64,000 bases of DNA from Thelonectria olida. Taxonomy: Eukaryota; Ascomycota; Sordariomycetes; Hypocreales; Nectriaceae. The notes under the pieces were generated by a model that worked only from the letters and a program-made list of their open reading frames with translations, did not search any database and had not been told where the DNA came from. The first letter of the stretch is position 1; the number at the start of each line of letters is the position of its first letter. A program made the position numbers and the translations under genes. The stretch lies in the NCBI GenBank assembly GCA_020736575.1, contig JAGPYM010000011.1, forward strand, positions 496,001 through 560,000, in the 5' to 3' direction. This document shows, piece by piece, positions 54,481 to 64,000 of this stretch.

Positions 54481-56492
54481 GTGTCGGACTGACTCCCAGT
54501 AGATGTTTTATGGCGTTACAGTCAAACGCGAAAAAAGGTGGCAAACGACACCGAGTCTTTCTCATAAATCAAAGTTGTCCGGGCCCCGCACACATAGGTC
54601 CCGGGAACTTGAGGTGCGCGGTTGCGTACCGAAGCTGAGGCTCTGCCAGCCCCTCCCGCTCGAACAACAATGCCTAGCCAAGCAAGGCACCCATTGCCCT
54701 TGCTAAGCCTACTACGTACAGTGACCTTGAAGTGGAAAGACAGAAACCAAACCGCTTGATGTGATCGGGAAACGTGGCGAAGTCCCCTGAATATGCCCTT
54801 GCCCTCATGTCTTCATGGAAATGTTGCTCAGGTTTTGCCAGGGAATTGTTGCAAGGTGGATTGGAATTAGCCACGTCCGCACAACAGGCAGTCGATTGTA
54901 TTCCTATGGTACGCGAGAGCGTAGCATAATGCTTCCAAATGACCCTTTCAGGTGCGCAGTTGCTGAAAAAGATAGCTGAAAACCGACGTTTCGTTGTCGT
55001 TATAAACTCTCCCAGCTTCCAAAATAATGGCGACAACTCGAATCCCATTACCGTTAACTTCGCTTCAAATCCTGAATCAAGATGAGCTGCAGTTTTCCAT
55101 CGGCCAACAGCGGCGGCGCTCGGTAAGAAAATTACTGGTGGCTTGCAGAGATGCAGCGGAGCCTTCCCCTATTAATCTCTCAAAGACGAGGCGTCACCGG
55201 ATTTGTATTCGCTAATTTCCAATGACCAGCCAAATCAATGCATCTTCTCAATATTCCCAGAATGCTTTGAACGTTATCAGTTGGCTGCGCGATCCTGAAA
55301 GACCGGTTCAAGACTCGTTGACGCGACAACAGTTGTCAATCTCATCCGAGACTGAGACGGAGAGGCTGCCGAAAGTGAAGGATGTTATTGCGAGATCGGA
55401 CGAAACTCTGCAGGGCATAAAGGGCTCACGCCCTGCCAAGAATCCAGACCCTCAGGCATGACGCGGTGTTGATGTGTAGAGGATGGGGATAGGGCCTCAA
55501 AAATATTCAGTGGACGTTGAGCCCCTTAGTCGGTGCAGCAGTGGACTATTTGGTTTAACTATGTGAATAATCCTCACTTTTGGTATTTTCTTGTACCTAA
55601 TCACAGGGTCATTACTGTGATAAATTAATAGATTGAGCTCTTCAAAACTTCTGTCACAGCAGCTGTCTGCCGTCCCCGGGCTCCGAATTCCTCCAACCCC
55701 TCACTGGGCAACATTCCATTAACCTCGAGCAACTGCGCAGCTGCGCACTGGGCGGAAAGCCACCAACATTCCTGCATAAGTGGCGGCCATATGGGCACTT
55801 CTCATTGGCCTTGGGCTTTCCCCCGGCAGGCTATGTTAGGTTGACCTCAAGGCATCTCAGTCCGAAATGACGTTCTTAGTCCGCAACTGCGTACCAACTC
55901 GTCACCTTTTACTCCCTTCTGCATAAGCTGCGGCTGAGTTGACTTAGTTTTGTATCACCTATTGGCCTGTGACCCTGCATGATACATGCTGGTGGCTTCC
56001 GACAGGTCATTTTTCCTTTCAGTTTTCAGCCCAATTTTGGAGGTTGTAAGCTTGCTCCCCGAACAACTGCGGCTCTTTGCCCAGCACCTCACATGGTGTG
56101 TTTTTTTCCACCAGTTCACCCAGAATTGCTTCAGAACAGTTCTGTTGATGAAGCAGAAACAGCTCGGTCTGATTCACTAAGTCATGGTAGTACAGCATGC
56201 CCCCCAAACCACGAAATAATCTTCGGAAGATAAGTGGTTAGCTCTACGAATTTCAACTCTTCTGCAGATCTAACACTGAACTTATCCAGGCAACATCTCG
56301 TCAAAACCGGATACATCCCAGCATCTGATTCCTCTGGTACACAACCAAGTCGCCGGCCTCATGGGTAGCAATTCTTCAGGAACAAGCATACCATCAAACG
56401 GTACACTCTCAAGTTCAACAAGAGGTCAGACATATTTCACCTTGAAGACCTAGTAAGGTCTTTCATTTTTTCCTCTGTGCTAATTGGTTGGC
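54481..56492. other. Intergenic region, 2 kb
   Basis: Two adjacent plus frames (55027-55215 and 55222-55461) read MATTRIPLPLTSLQILNQDE and MTSQINASSQYSQNALNVIS. They have reasonable composition, but I could not join them with a frame-preserving intron and do not recognise them. A perfect palindrome tgcgcagctgcgca lies at 55734-55747. A possible upstream exon of the next gene begins at ATG 56361. Confidence 0.45.
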
Positions 56493-57914
56493 ATGGGCGC
56501 AGAGAACCGAGGTGGTGATCCAACACCCCTTCCGAACAACTTGACAGTGATTAAGGGCCAGCCTGCCCTACCCGAAAGCGCATCCTATCCGCCAGAATCG
56601 ATCTTGCATCAGCCGGCTCCGCTACCTGTTTGCACCGAATCGGTATCACCAAATGAACCCAATTGTCTCGCTGACGTGGACGGCTGGGATGACACCAATG
56701 CAAGTCCAAAGCCGAAACCCATCACTCCTAGCTCTAACGTTGATCAGCTACCGACGCAAAACTCTATCAGACCTGATCAAGAGTCAGCCAGACCCAAAAA
56801 GAGGATGCGAGAGACGGCCTTTAAGAGCAAGCCCAATCTTGATGAGCCACATCCAGCGGCAGTCAATGCCAGCTCTTCAGAAGACACTGAGACAGGAAAG
56901 ACAAGACTGCTTGCTTGTCCGTTTCTCAAATACGACGGCCAGAAGCATCATTCTTGCCGCAAGTACACTCTACGTCGGATCAAGGACGTCAAGCAGCATA
57001 TCTTTCGTCTGCATCGAAGGCCTGACTTCTACTGCCCGCGCTGCTTCTTAACCTTTGACAATGAAGACAAGAGAAACACTCACGCACGAAAGACACAATG
57101 TGCATTAGAAAAGGAACCACTTTTTGATCGGATATCTGATCGACAGCACAAGGCGCTTACCCAGTATGTCAGCCGAGGCCACACCATAGAGAGACAGTGG
57201 GACGAAATATGGGACATTCTGTTCCCAGGCAAGCCGCATTCATCGTGCTATTTGGGCAACGACGCGGAAGCGTTTGTATCCCAGCTAAGAGTCTTCTGGA
57301 AGACGAGGCAGACTGAGATTTGGAGTGCATTGAATGAAAGCGTCGATGAAGTGAATCGCGATGTGTTCAACAAGGTTATGAGGACCACCCTTGATCGTTT
57401 CGAGTCCGAACTATCAAACTCGGATGCCGATGCCAACGAAAAAGGGCAACGTTCAAAGACTATTAGTCTAAGGCCGCGGTTGGAGCCAGTGGTTACAAAA
57501 GAGGAGGATGTTGAGGAGACCACGACCATAAGAAGGGATGAAGCGGTGTATCCGCGCCCAGGAAATGAACTAGGCTGTCAACTGCCAAGGAATGAACTGA
57601 ATCATCAACTCCCGGGGAATGAAATGGTCCGTCAGTTCTCAGGGAATGAAATGGTCCGCCAGTTCTCAGGAAATGAAATGGTCCGTCAGTTCTCGGGAAA
57701 TGAAATGGCCTCTCAGCTCCAAGGAAACGAAATGGTCCCTCTTGCAGGAAATGAAATGGTCTATCAGCACTCTCTCTTTCAGAGTGCGGTTAACTTCGAC
57801 CAAGACGCAATCCTAATTGATCCTGGCTTTCCGTTTCAATTTCCTGATTGTTACCAAACTATTTCTCTGGATACTTCATTTATGGGAGGTGCGTTTGAGT
57901 CGTCTCTACACTAG
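56493..57914 (+). CDS. C2H2-like zinc-finger module protein with 9-residue tandem repeats
   Basis: 473 residues from ATG 56493. An alternative start at ATG 56361 with an intron ending gcgcag at about 56500 would keep the frame. The N-terminal 140 residues are disordered, with a basic patch RPKKRMRE that could be a nuclear signal. The module spans about 141-215: LACPFLKYD, HHSCRKY, DVKQHIFRLH, FYCPRCFLTF, THARKTQC, followed by RQWDEIWDILFPG and SQLRVFWKTRQTEIWSAL. The C-terminal part has tandem repeats with core GNEMVRQFS and ends in an aromatic-rich stretch. The closest relative in the window is the 59383-60183 gene in the opposite orientation (shared RIKDVKQHI, SCYLG, SQLRVFW and TTLDRFE blocks). 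DNA binding is possible but unproven. Confidence 0.82.
   Translation: MGAENRGGDPTPLPNNLTVIKGQPALPESASYPPESILHQPAPLPVCTESVSPNEPNCLADVDGWDDTNASPKPKPITPSSNVDQLPTQNSIRPDQESARPKKRMRETAFKSKPNLDEPHPAAVNASSSEDTETGKTRLLACPFLKYDGQKHHSCRKYTLRRIKDVKQHIFRLHRRPDFYCPRCFLTFDNEDKRNTHARKTQCALEKEPLFDRISDRQHKALTQYVSRGHTIERQWDEIWDILFPGKPHSSCYLGNDAEAFVSQLRVFWKTRQTEIWSALNESVDEVNRDVFNKVMRTTLDRFESELSNSDADANEKGQRSKTISLRPRLEPVVTKEEDVEETTTIRRDEAVYPRPGNELGCQLPRNELNHQLPGNEMVRQFSGNEMVRQFSGNEMVRQFSGNEMASQLQGNEMVPLAGNEMVYQHSLFQSAVNFDQDAILIDPGFPFQFPDCYQTISLDTSFMGGAFESSLH
57558..57773 (+). repeat. 27-bp coding tandem repeat (9-residue unit, about eight copies)
   Basis: Units read PGNELGCQL, RNELNHQLP, then GNEMVRQFS three times, GNEMASQLQ, GNEMVPLA and GNEMVYQHS. 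The three central copies differ at DNA level only by synonymous changes. The length probably varies between strains. Confidence 0.9.
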
Positions 57915-59382
57915 CTTAAGGGGACCTGGGGAGAATGTGTGTTGCTTATTGTTCTGTAAGAAGTCTCGTGTCATCTCACTTTCTTTTCGTTTTAACTCTG
58001 GAGCTGAAAGTTACCTATTGTATGTATCTTCTTTCACCATCTGTTTGGACTTTCCACTTCTGGTTCTTGATTTTGATTTCTTGCTTTTGGCTTCTTGTTT
58101 TTGAGCGTATACAGAGTATACGCAATAAAACAATAGGAGACAAAGGATTTCGGACCGTGACTTTTTTTAACTATTAGGGAACGTTTCTTCTCACCCCGTG
58201 GCTTCAAAGCTTTGGAGAAGATACACAGTTTGTAACATCACGTCCAGATTCTAAACTGTATATCAACAACCCAGTGCGGCATTGGCTTCCAGTCGTTTCC
58301 AAGCTTCGCCCAAATACAGCTCCCATTCCGCTGCCATTAAACGTTTTTGCCGAACAAGAACTCTAAAGTCGCAGGGTTCAGTACGTTTTCCTACCTGGGT
58401 TTGAATGGCATTTTTGGGCCACACCGACCTGGTTCTGACCACATTATCAGAGTCCTGGCTGTAACGACTGATCAGAGAGGATAGATTTATTGTTTAAGAT
58501 GGCTCAAACATGAAAAGGTGTGCCTCAGATTTTGATCTAGAATAGGTAGTAATGACATCTCGCAGATTGGCTCGTTACTATCCCAAAGTGCCCATCGCAG
58601 CTATCGCAGTTGTCTTTGCTAGCATCATCAGCGGGAAGCCAGAGTCATGGGTACCTTCAGCATGAATGCATCAATTCCTTCTATTGGAAAATTCCCGCCC
58701 AAGGTGCTGAGACTGGCACGCTCAATAAGCACAGCCAAATTGAGCCTCTACGAATATCCAGAGTTCCCCAAGACCAGAGCAGTCAGCGTGAACGCATTGT
58801 GTCAAATCCGTTAATCAATGGAAGGAGGAAGAAGGGGTTACTTATTGCTTTAGCTTGTTTGCCACCCGGACGAGAGGGAAACATCAGAATGAGAGATAGA
58901 GACATGACAAAGATTCAGGAGCACTCAGTGTACGAACATTCATTCTTAGCTCGCCTAAAAAAGAGACGTGGGCGTCCAGTCCAGCTCGTCTCAATGATTG
59001 AATTGACTTGTAAGTCAATTTGAACGAATCATTATCCCGGTTCCAGTCCAGCAATAGAATTTGACATGGATACAATTACGGGCCGCTGGTATTACGAGTT
59101 ATACCGTCTTTACGCTACTCCATTGAAGCTCCCTGTTGACAGTCGCGTCAAACTTCTTATATTCCTGCTTGTTAATCAGCGTTGTGTCCCGCTAGATCCA
59201 AAGGTTTATGGCTTTAGACGAGCTTCTAGTTATTCTGACATAACTGCCTAAGACCATTTCAAAATTCCCAAGCTATTTGATTTTACAGAAAGAAGCGACA
59301 AAGGAAAGAAATCCCGAATTCGATGAATGCATGTAAGTTTTCCCAGTTAAGTAACAGTGCCTAAATCACATCATCTCTGAAC
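57915..59382. other. Intergenic region between convergent module genes, 1.5 kb
   Basis: AT-rich 3' flank with a T-rich stretch near 58030-58110. A 137-residue plus frame (58610-59023) has no recognisable content. Nothing else is supported. Confidence 0.5.
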
Positions 59383-60183
59383 TTAATGTGTCGAACCCAA
59401 GTTATCTCCTTCTGGAAACCTCGGTTCTGCTCCAAAGAAGAACCTTGATAGCTCATCCGCACCTGTCGGTGGATGAACAAAAGAGATGCCAGATCCCAAA
59501 TTGAACAGAGGATCGGCCTGTGGCAAGTTCACTGGCTCCAGTCTAGGTTTCTTGGCGCTTCCTGCGCTATACTCATCTGCCTCCCTCTCTGTGCGCTTCA
59601 GCGGCCGTATCGACGCCATTTCTGTTGGAATCTGCGTCTTGTCGGTTGAATCAGAATCCGAGTCTGATCCTTCGAACTCGAACCGATCAAGGGTCGTCTT
59701 GATGAGGCTATCAGCCAAGCACAGCGTCATTCCATCGAGTTTGTTATCCATCAAAATGTCGGACCGATTGGTATCCCAAAAGACTCGGAGCTGAGACACG
59801 ACTTCCTCCAGATAGCTTCCAAGATAGCACGATCGAGGCTTCCCGGTCTGCTGGAACAAGATGTTCCAAATGTCAAACCACTGCTTGTCCGCCGGCTCGC
59901 CTCGAGTGGCCCTCTGCAGCATTTTAAGCTCCCGGTCCGAGATGCCATCAAATTGGCGCTTCTCCCTGCGCGAACATTTCATATCCCGCGCGTGGCGATC
60001 CCTGTCCTCTGGTGTCTTGAAGACTGTGAAACAGAGTGCACAGTAAAACGCTGGTTTCATATGTTGGCGATGTATATGCTGCTTAACATCTTTGATTCGA
60101 TGAAGTCTATACCTTAAGCAGTGACTGTACTTCTGGGGGTTGAACTTGTAGAAAGGACAAGCGAAATTTAGCAAATCTCCCAT
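59383..60183 (-). CDS. Compact C2H2-like zinc-finger module protein
   Basis: Intronless, 266 residues, essentially the bare module. Residues 7-75 hold NFACPFYKFN, SHCLRY, DVKQHIHRQH, FYCALCFTVF and DRHARDMKC, all potential zinc ligands in the order C, C, H/H, C-x2-C, H, C. KQWFDIWNILF and SQLRVFWDTNRSDIL follow at about 100-140. The C-terminal third is Ser/Asp-rich with a basic patch (SAKKPRLEP) that resembles a nuclear signal. Paralog of the 56493-57914 gene but lacking its N-terminal extension and 9-residue repeats. Biological role unknown; adjacency to the HET fusion suggests a partner or decoy, as inference only. Confidence 0.83.
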   Translation of the reverse strand: MGDLLNFACPFYKFNPQKYSHCLRYRLHRIKDVKQHIHRQHMKPAFYCALCFTVFKTPEDRDRHARDMKCSRREKRQFDGISDRELKMLQRATRGEPADKQWFDIWNILFQQTGKPRSCYLGSYLEEVVSQLRVFWDTNRSDILMDNKLDGMTLCLADSLIKTTLDRFEFEGSDSDSDSTDKTQIPTEMASIRPLKRTEREADEYSAGSAKKPRLEPVNLPQADPLFNLGSGISFVHPPTGADELSRFFFGAEPRFPEGDNLGSTH

Positions 60184-61426
60184 CTTGTTACGTTCAGTCT
60201 TGATAGTGTCGATATGGTGCGCTTAACAAGGCTGCAAGACGCCAAAATTAGCATCGTTCTCTCCAAATCCAGAAGCTCCTACCTCCTCTCTTTATAGTGG
60301 ATAGAGATAATCTAGATTCAGGCGGGCACAGAACAATGTGGACAGAAAAAGAAGGAAGAAAGACGGAAGTCTGAACAGCAGGAAAAGAACTGCGAAGGAA
60401 TCAGGGGTTGAAGACTCGCGGAGGAACAGATATGGATGTCAGTTCACATGCCCCAAATGGTTTCAACCATAAGGCACATCGAAACATGATATCGAGGAAG
60501 AAAGCTGATGGCTCAACCCTAGACTGGGTCGCAAGGTATTTATCAATCGCAATCAAAATCCAAAAGCCAAGGTCAGCCGAGCTAGAGGCTAGCGCCATGC
60601 GTTGCGGAAAAAAAGTTGCCCAGAAAGCCAGAAGAGGATACACCTACTATCCGTACTACTGTATGTCCCCCCTGGAAATATTACTAGCTCATCGAGCTAG
60701 TAATTTTCAAGGGGGGACCATGGTAGGTAGCCGTCTGGGGCTCCAGGGCCCAGCACTGTAAGCCGAAGTGGACCCGCACCCAAGGCTTCCAACGTCCAAT
60801 GATCAGTTGCATGCGGGTGAGGTGCGTTGTTAAAATAGGGATGGAGCGGGGTCCTCCCGCCCAGAGCTGGAGGTTTTAGCGTTTCGCAAGGGACAGTTCG
60901 TGTTGACGTTCGTAGGTTCGTCTTTTGCACAACAAGCTGTCATCTGTGACCCGAGTCCAGAAACCGGCACCAAAGGGTTAACCAAGAATGCATGGCCTTC
61001 TGCACAGGCACACTTGTGCCGCAGGCTGGGCGCCATGGCGCGAAACTGCGGGTAATTAGATGCTCCCTTAGGTTTGGGTACGCACTGTTCAGTCACCTTG
61101 GAGAAACAATAGAACATAGTTCAACTCAATGTAAGCTGGAGTATATCTGGACATAACTCGCCACCGATATGTTGAGTTCAAATTGAAGCATTGCATTTAG
61201 TTTTCCAGCGGTCTATCGTAAAAGTTGCCGACCTACTCTATGACTTAGCGGCTCGATGAACATTGTCTGCACAAAACGTGCCCAACTCCTAATGTTCCCG
61301 CCATCATTACATTTATCACAACGGTTCCCAGATCCTTTCACTAAAAGATTTTTAATATAGTACGCTTTAATATAGCAACTATACGCCCCTTTATCTTTTG
61401 TCTGCCTGTCCAAGTCAGATCTCCCT
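60184..61426. other. Intergenic region, 1.2 kb, with a strong hairpin
   Basis: Upstream of the compact module gene and downstream of the FLC-family gene. No credible coding frame. The main feature is the long inverted repeat at 60665-60718, listed separately. Confidence 0.5.
60665..60718. repeat. Near-perfect inverted repeat, arms about 25 bp, loop 3 bases
   Basis: The left arm (60665-60690) starts gtcccccctgg and ends attactagctc. The right arm (60694-60718) is its reverse complement except for one mismatch and one single-base gap. The loop is atc. This would form a very stable hairpin or cruciform in single-stranded DNA or RNA. It could be a transposon-end or MITE remnant or a structured transcript; no target-site duplication is obvious. 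Confidence 0.88.
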
Positions 61427-63457
61427 TTACAGTCTCGTCGCCGGCGTCTCTGGAGTAACACGGTCCTTGGAACCAATCGTCGAAGTAGAGTACCCTCTCC
61501 TCCCATGCGAAATCCTTGGCGACTCCAATCCCTCCAACATCTCTCTCGACATGCTATCATTCCTCGCCGTCGCCGCGAGCGCATCCAACTGGCTCAGCGC
61601 ATCAACCTGCGTGTTGCTCTTCATAAAGCTCGTGCGGTCGTCTGCCATGGCGGGGTATCTGGCCTCGGGGTTCTTGCGCCAGAAGATCAAGATGGTTGTG
61701 ACAATGGTCATGATGAGCAGGACGAGCGAGAAGACGGCATTCACGAGCGTGAAGAGCACAGCGGAGATGGAGGGGCCCATGGCGGGCATGTCGAAGGGGT
61801 TGGCGAGGATGAGGAGGATGATGGCGTTAATGAAGTTAAGGCTGAAAATAGCAATATTGAGGTTGTTGGTGCTGCCGTCCATAAAGGGGCGCATGACAGC
61901 CGTGGCGATAAGAGGGATTGCCTCGATGACGATCAGAGCGACAGCCTGCAGGGCGCCGTTGTGCTGGCCGAGCGCAATAAACATGCTCTTGACGAGAATA
62001 TATCCCAGCAGCGGAACGAGGTAAAAGTACGCCGACGCGCGGAACTGGACGTACAAATAACCCCACTTGTTCAAGATTCTCGAGTCCGAGAAGAGGCTAT
62101 AAGTCGGATTCGTGCCCGCTGCAAGCCTGATGATATGCAGCGCCGCAGCAAACAGCGTGAACAGCGTGCCAAAGAAGGAAAACACAGCCAGCACAGTCAG
62201 ACCGGGGGAATCCGTCTGCGTGAACTCCCACAGACTCAGGATCGCAATGGCTGGGAAGCCCATCATGATGAGCCGCAGGGTGATGCCCTTCATGATGGTG
62301 CGCCACTCGGTGCGGAACTCGTCAAAGCGGTCGTGCGAGTTCTTCAGCCAGCCCTGCTTGATGCACAGGTCGACGGCGAGCTTGACAAGGAAGACGACGA
62401 GCAAGGTGAAGGAGATGGCGAGCAGTAAGAAGACGAGGCCTGTGAGGTAGAGGTTCGTTGTTTCAATCTTGGAGCGGAATGCGACGCGCTGAATGCCGAA
62501 GACGAGATACGAGCCGTCAGATTGACGAATGTTGGCCCTCTTGCTGATCCCGCGGCGCACGAGATTCGCCGCGCTCTCAGGCAGATACCTGTCCAGGTTC
62601 GTCGCACGCTCGGGCAGATAGTTCAGGGAGCGTTTCATAACCGCCACAGACGATGAGCCAAGCGAGTTGAAGATATTCGCCGGCACACCGCCCGTCGCAT
62701 GCTGGTACCACGTAAAGATTGGGTCCTGGAGGAAGCCGACTCTGATAATGCCAATGGACCACTGGAAGTTCTGCGTCCAAGCTTCGATGATGGGCGGCAT
62801 GTGGATGCCCGTGAAGCCGATGATGGCTTGGGCCTGGAAGTACGAGAACAGCGCGAGCGTGTTGGCGGCCAGGTGCGCTGCTGCATTGGTGTACCCGAGG
62901 ATGTTGATGATGCCAGAGGAAATAAGCCCAAGGCCGATAATGATGGCCGTGACCCATTTGACCGAGATCTGCTCAACGGTCTTGCCCGTTGAGAAATCAG
63001 CCTCAATGCACGCCACGCTCTCGCCCGTCTCGACGAGCTTGACATAGGCGCGCGCCGTCGCATCCAGGTCGGGAATCCCATACGCAATCCCGGGCACTGA
63101 GTCCAGAGCGCTGCCAAGGTCAAAGTTGAACTCAAACTTCAGATCGTCGGGCGACATGGGGCACAGGCTCGCGATGTCGAAGCTGCCCATGTGGCACGCG
63201 TCGACCACCTCGTGGATGAACTGGTACCCGTACACGTCGAGCGTCACGTCGAAGTTGACCTTGCCGTTGACGGCCGAGATGCCGTCGATGGCGACGTAGA
63301 CGGACGAGTTGTCGGGGGTGATGATGACGTTGAGGAAGCTGGCGGACACGGCCGAGTTGTCCTGGCATGTCCGCAAGGCGTGGGTCTCGAGCTTGCGCGC
63401 GGCGGAGACGAGGCCAAGGGACACTGCCAGCGGCAGGACGAAGGTGGACAGCCTCAT
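61427..63457 (-). CDS. TRP-like / flavin carrier (FLC) family membrane protein
   Basis: Intronless, 676 residues. A signal peptide (LSTFVLPLAVSLGLVSA) is followed by a Cys-containing extracytoplasmic ML-like domain (about 25-165: RTCQDNSAVSASFLNVIITP, VYVAIDG, CPMSPDDLKFEF, VACIEADFSTGKTVEQ). A multi-span TRP-like region follows from about 170 to 610 (GLGLISSGIINILGY, FQAQAIIGFTGIHMPPI, FQWSIGIIRVGF, PIFTWYQ). A Ser/Thr-rich cytoplasmic tail completes it. This is the Flc/Pkd2 family of fungi, with yeast Flc1-3 in the ER and cell-surface pathway, proposed to move FAD or act as calcium-permeable channels and needed for wall integrity. The exact transport activity is not settled for the family. 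Confidence 0.93.
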   Translation of the reverse strand: MRLSTFVLPLAVSLGLVSAARKLETHALRTCQDNSAVSASFLNVIITPDNSSVYVAIDGISAVNGKVNFDVTLDVYGYQFIHEVVDACHMGSFDIASLCPMSPDDLKFEFNFDLGSALDSVPGIAYGIPDLDATARAYVKLVETGESVACIEADFSTGKTVEQISVKWVTAIIIGLGLISSGIINILGYTNAAAHLAANTLALFSYFQAQAIIGFTGIHMPPIIEAWTQNFQWSIGIIRVGFLQDPIFTWYQHATGGVPANIFNSLGSSSVAVMKRSLNYLPERATNLDRYLPESAANLVRRGISKRANIRQSDGSYLVFGIQRVAFRSKIETTNLYLTGLVFLLLAISFTLLVVFLVKLAVDLCIKQGWLKNSHDRFDEFRTEWRTIMKGITLRLIMMGFPAIAILSLWEFTQTDSPGLTVLAVFSFFGTLFTLFAAALHIIRLAAGTNPTYSLFSDSRILNKWGYLYVQFRASAYFYLVPLLGYILVKSMFIALGQHNGALQAVALIVIEAIPLIATAVMRPFMDGSTNNLNIAIFSLNFINAIILLILANPFDMPAMGPSISAVLFTLVNAVFSLVLLIMTIVTTILIFWRKNPEARYPAMADDRTSFMKSNTQVDALSQLDALAATARNDSMSREMLEGLESPRISHGRRGYSTSTIGSKDRVTPETPATRL

Positions 63458-64000
63458 GATGGCGGGTTCAGCAGTGGTAGTTCAACGAGGGCGATGTTGC
63501 TGGCGATGATGCGAGGTTGAGGCCGTGCGTCGGAAAGATCGGACGCCTCGAGGAATGCACATCGGCGGGGATACGAGGTCATCAGCTCAGCAAATTTCCA
63601 AGAGCGGATAAAAGTAAACTCGCGATCCAAAACACCAGCCAGCTTGGCGGGCATAGAGGGACCAGGCACAAGGCCATTCCAGTTGTGTTTATTCACTGCG
63701 ACAATGCTGCCGACTGGCTCATACAAAATGCTTTCAGCCCTATAAGTTCTACCTTATGTTAGTAAACCTTACAGGTATTCTTATTCCCGTGAGCTCTCAT
63801 TTACATCGGCATCCCTCCCTGCCCAGGTACCTAAAACCACCAGACATCACCTACCAACAAGACCGCAAATTCCCACCGCTATGCCATTGGAACTCAATCT
63901 CAGTTCGCACTGGCATCTCAAAACCCTTTACTATGGACCGCAACAGCCAGAAACAGCCTTCCCCAAGCTGCATCTCGCCCAAGCTGAACTTCACCAAGCG
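63458..64000. other. Window-edge intergenic region, possible start of a plus-strand gene
   Basis: Holds the promoter of the FLC-family gene. Two plus-strand ATGs, at 63881 (40 codons open to the edge) and 63933 (MDRNSQKQPSPSCISPKLNF, 22 codons open), could begin a gene that continues beyond the window. Too little is visible to choose. Confidence 0.3.

Noticed and set aside
55027..55461. Two adjacent plus-strand frames as a two-exon gene
   Set aside because: The obvious donor gtaaga and the available acceptors do not keep one frame; family not recognised.
61505..62428. 307-residue plus-strand frame
   Set aside because: Highly charged antisense shadow of the FLC-family membrane protein.

Overview
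This is nuclear DNA of a filamentous ascomycete (Pezizomycotina, most likely a Sordariomycete). The genes are widely spaced and lie on both strands, with short introns of about 47-93 bp. The protein set is typical of moulds: HET-domain and NACHT-ankyrin proteins, a Zn2Cys6 regulator, WSC and CFEM-like surface proteins, a PDR-type ABC transporter, several MFS permeases and a TAKA-type alpha-amylase. I see no prokaryotic operons, CRISPR array, rRNA, tRNA or intact transposon. Species cannot be decided from the sequence alone.

Layout. 0-7 kb: a protein with two PY motifs, a small membrane protein, the conserved nuclear protein XAP5/FAM50 (two exons) and an omega-class-like glutathione transferase. 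7.5-9.8 kb: a TPR-CHAT caspase-like protein with an intact His/Cys dyad. 10.7-15.8 kb: two surface proteins, a small Cys-rich CFEM-like single-pass protein and a 1,129-residue adhesin that joins a choice-of-anchor-L-like domain, a Ser/Thr stalk, a WSC domain and a GPI-like tail. 16.6-21.2 kb: two divergent MFS transporters, a monocarboxylate-type carrier and a Liz1/Fen2-like permease with a GC-AG intron. 22.0-26.3 kb: a PNP-NACHT-ankyrin NLR whose 99-bp ankyrin repeats are interrupted by an in-frame TAG. 26.6-28.6 kb: an orphan 140-residue gene and a decayed copy of it in inverted orientation.

29.4-46.4 kb is a metabolic and transport block: a UbiE-type methyltransferase, a Zn2Cys6 transcription factor, a six-exon 1,469-residue PDR ABC transporter, an ACS-family MFS permease, a DHA-type MFS efflux pump and a secreted alpha-amylase whose catalytic residues fall at the TAKA-amylase positions. 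No secondary-metabolite backbone enzyme is visible, so I do not call this a biosynthetic cluster.

48.1-60.2 kb holds the most unusual feature. Four genes share one fungal zinc-finger-like module (CPF...C...H...H...C..C...F...H...C, followed by W..IW..LF). One is fused behind a divergent HET domain. One carries two predicted membrane segments. One ends in 9-residue tandem repeats. One is close to the bare module. The layout suggests a locally duplicated family built around a HET cell-death-type protein. The window ends with a TRP-like flavin carrier (FLC) family protein.

Together with the CHAT protease and the NLR, the window carries three different non-self-recognition or cell-death architectures in 64 kb. 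That functional reading is inference from domain families. Exon boundaries were derived by hand from splice signals, frame and family continuity.
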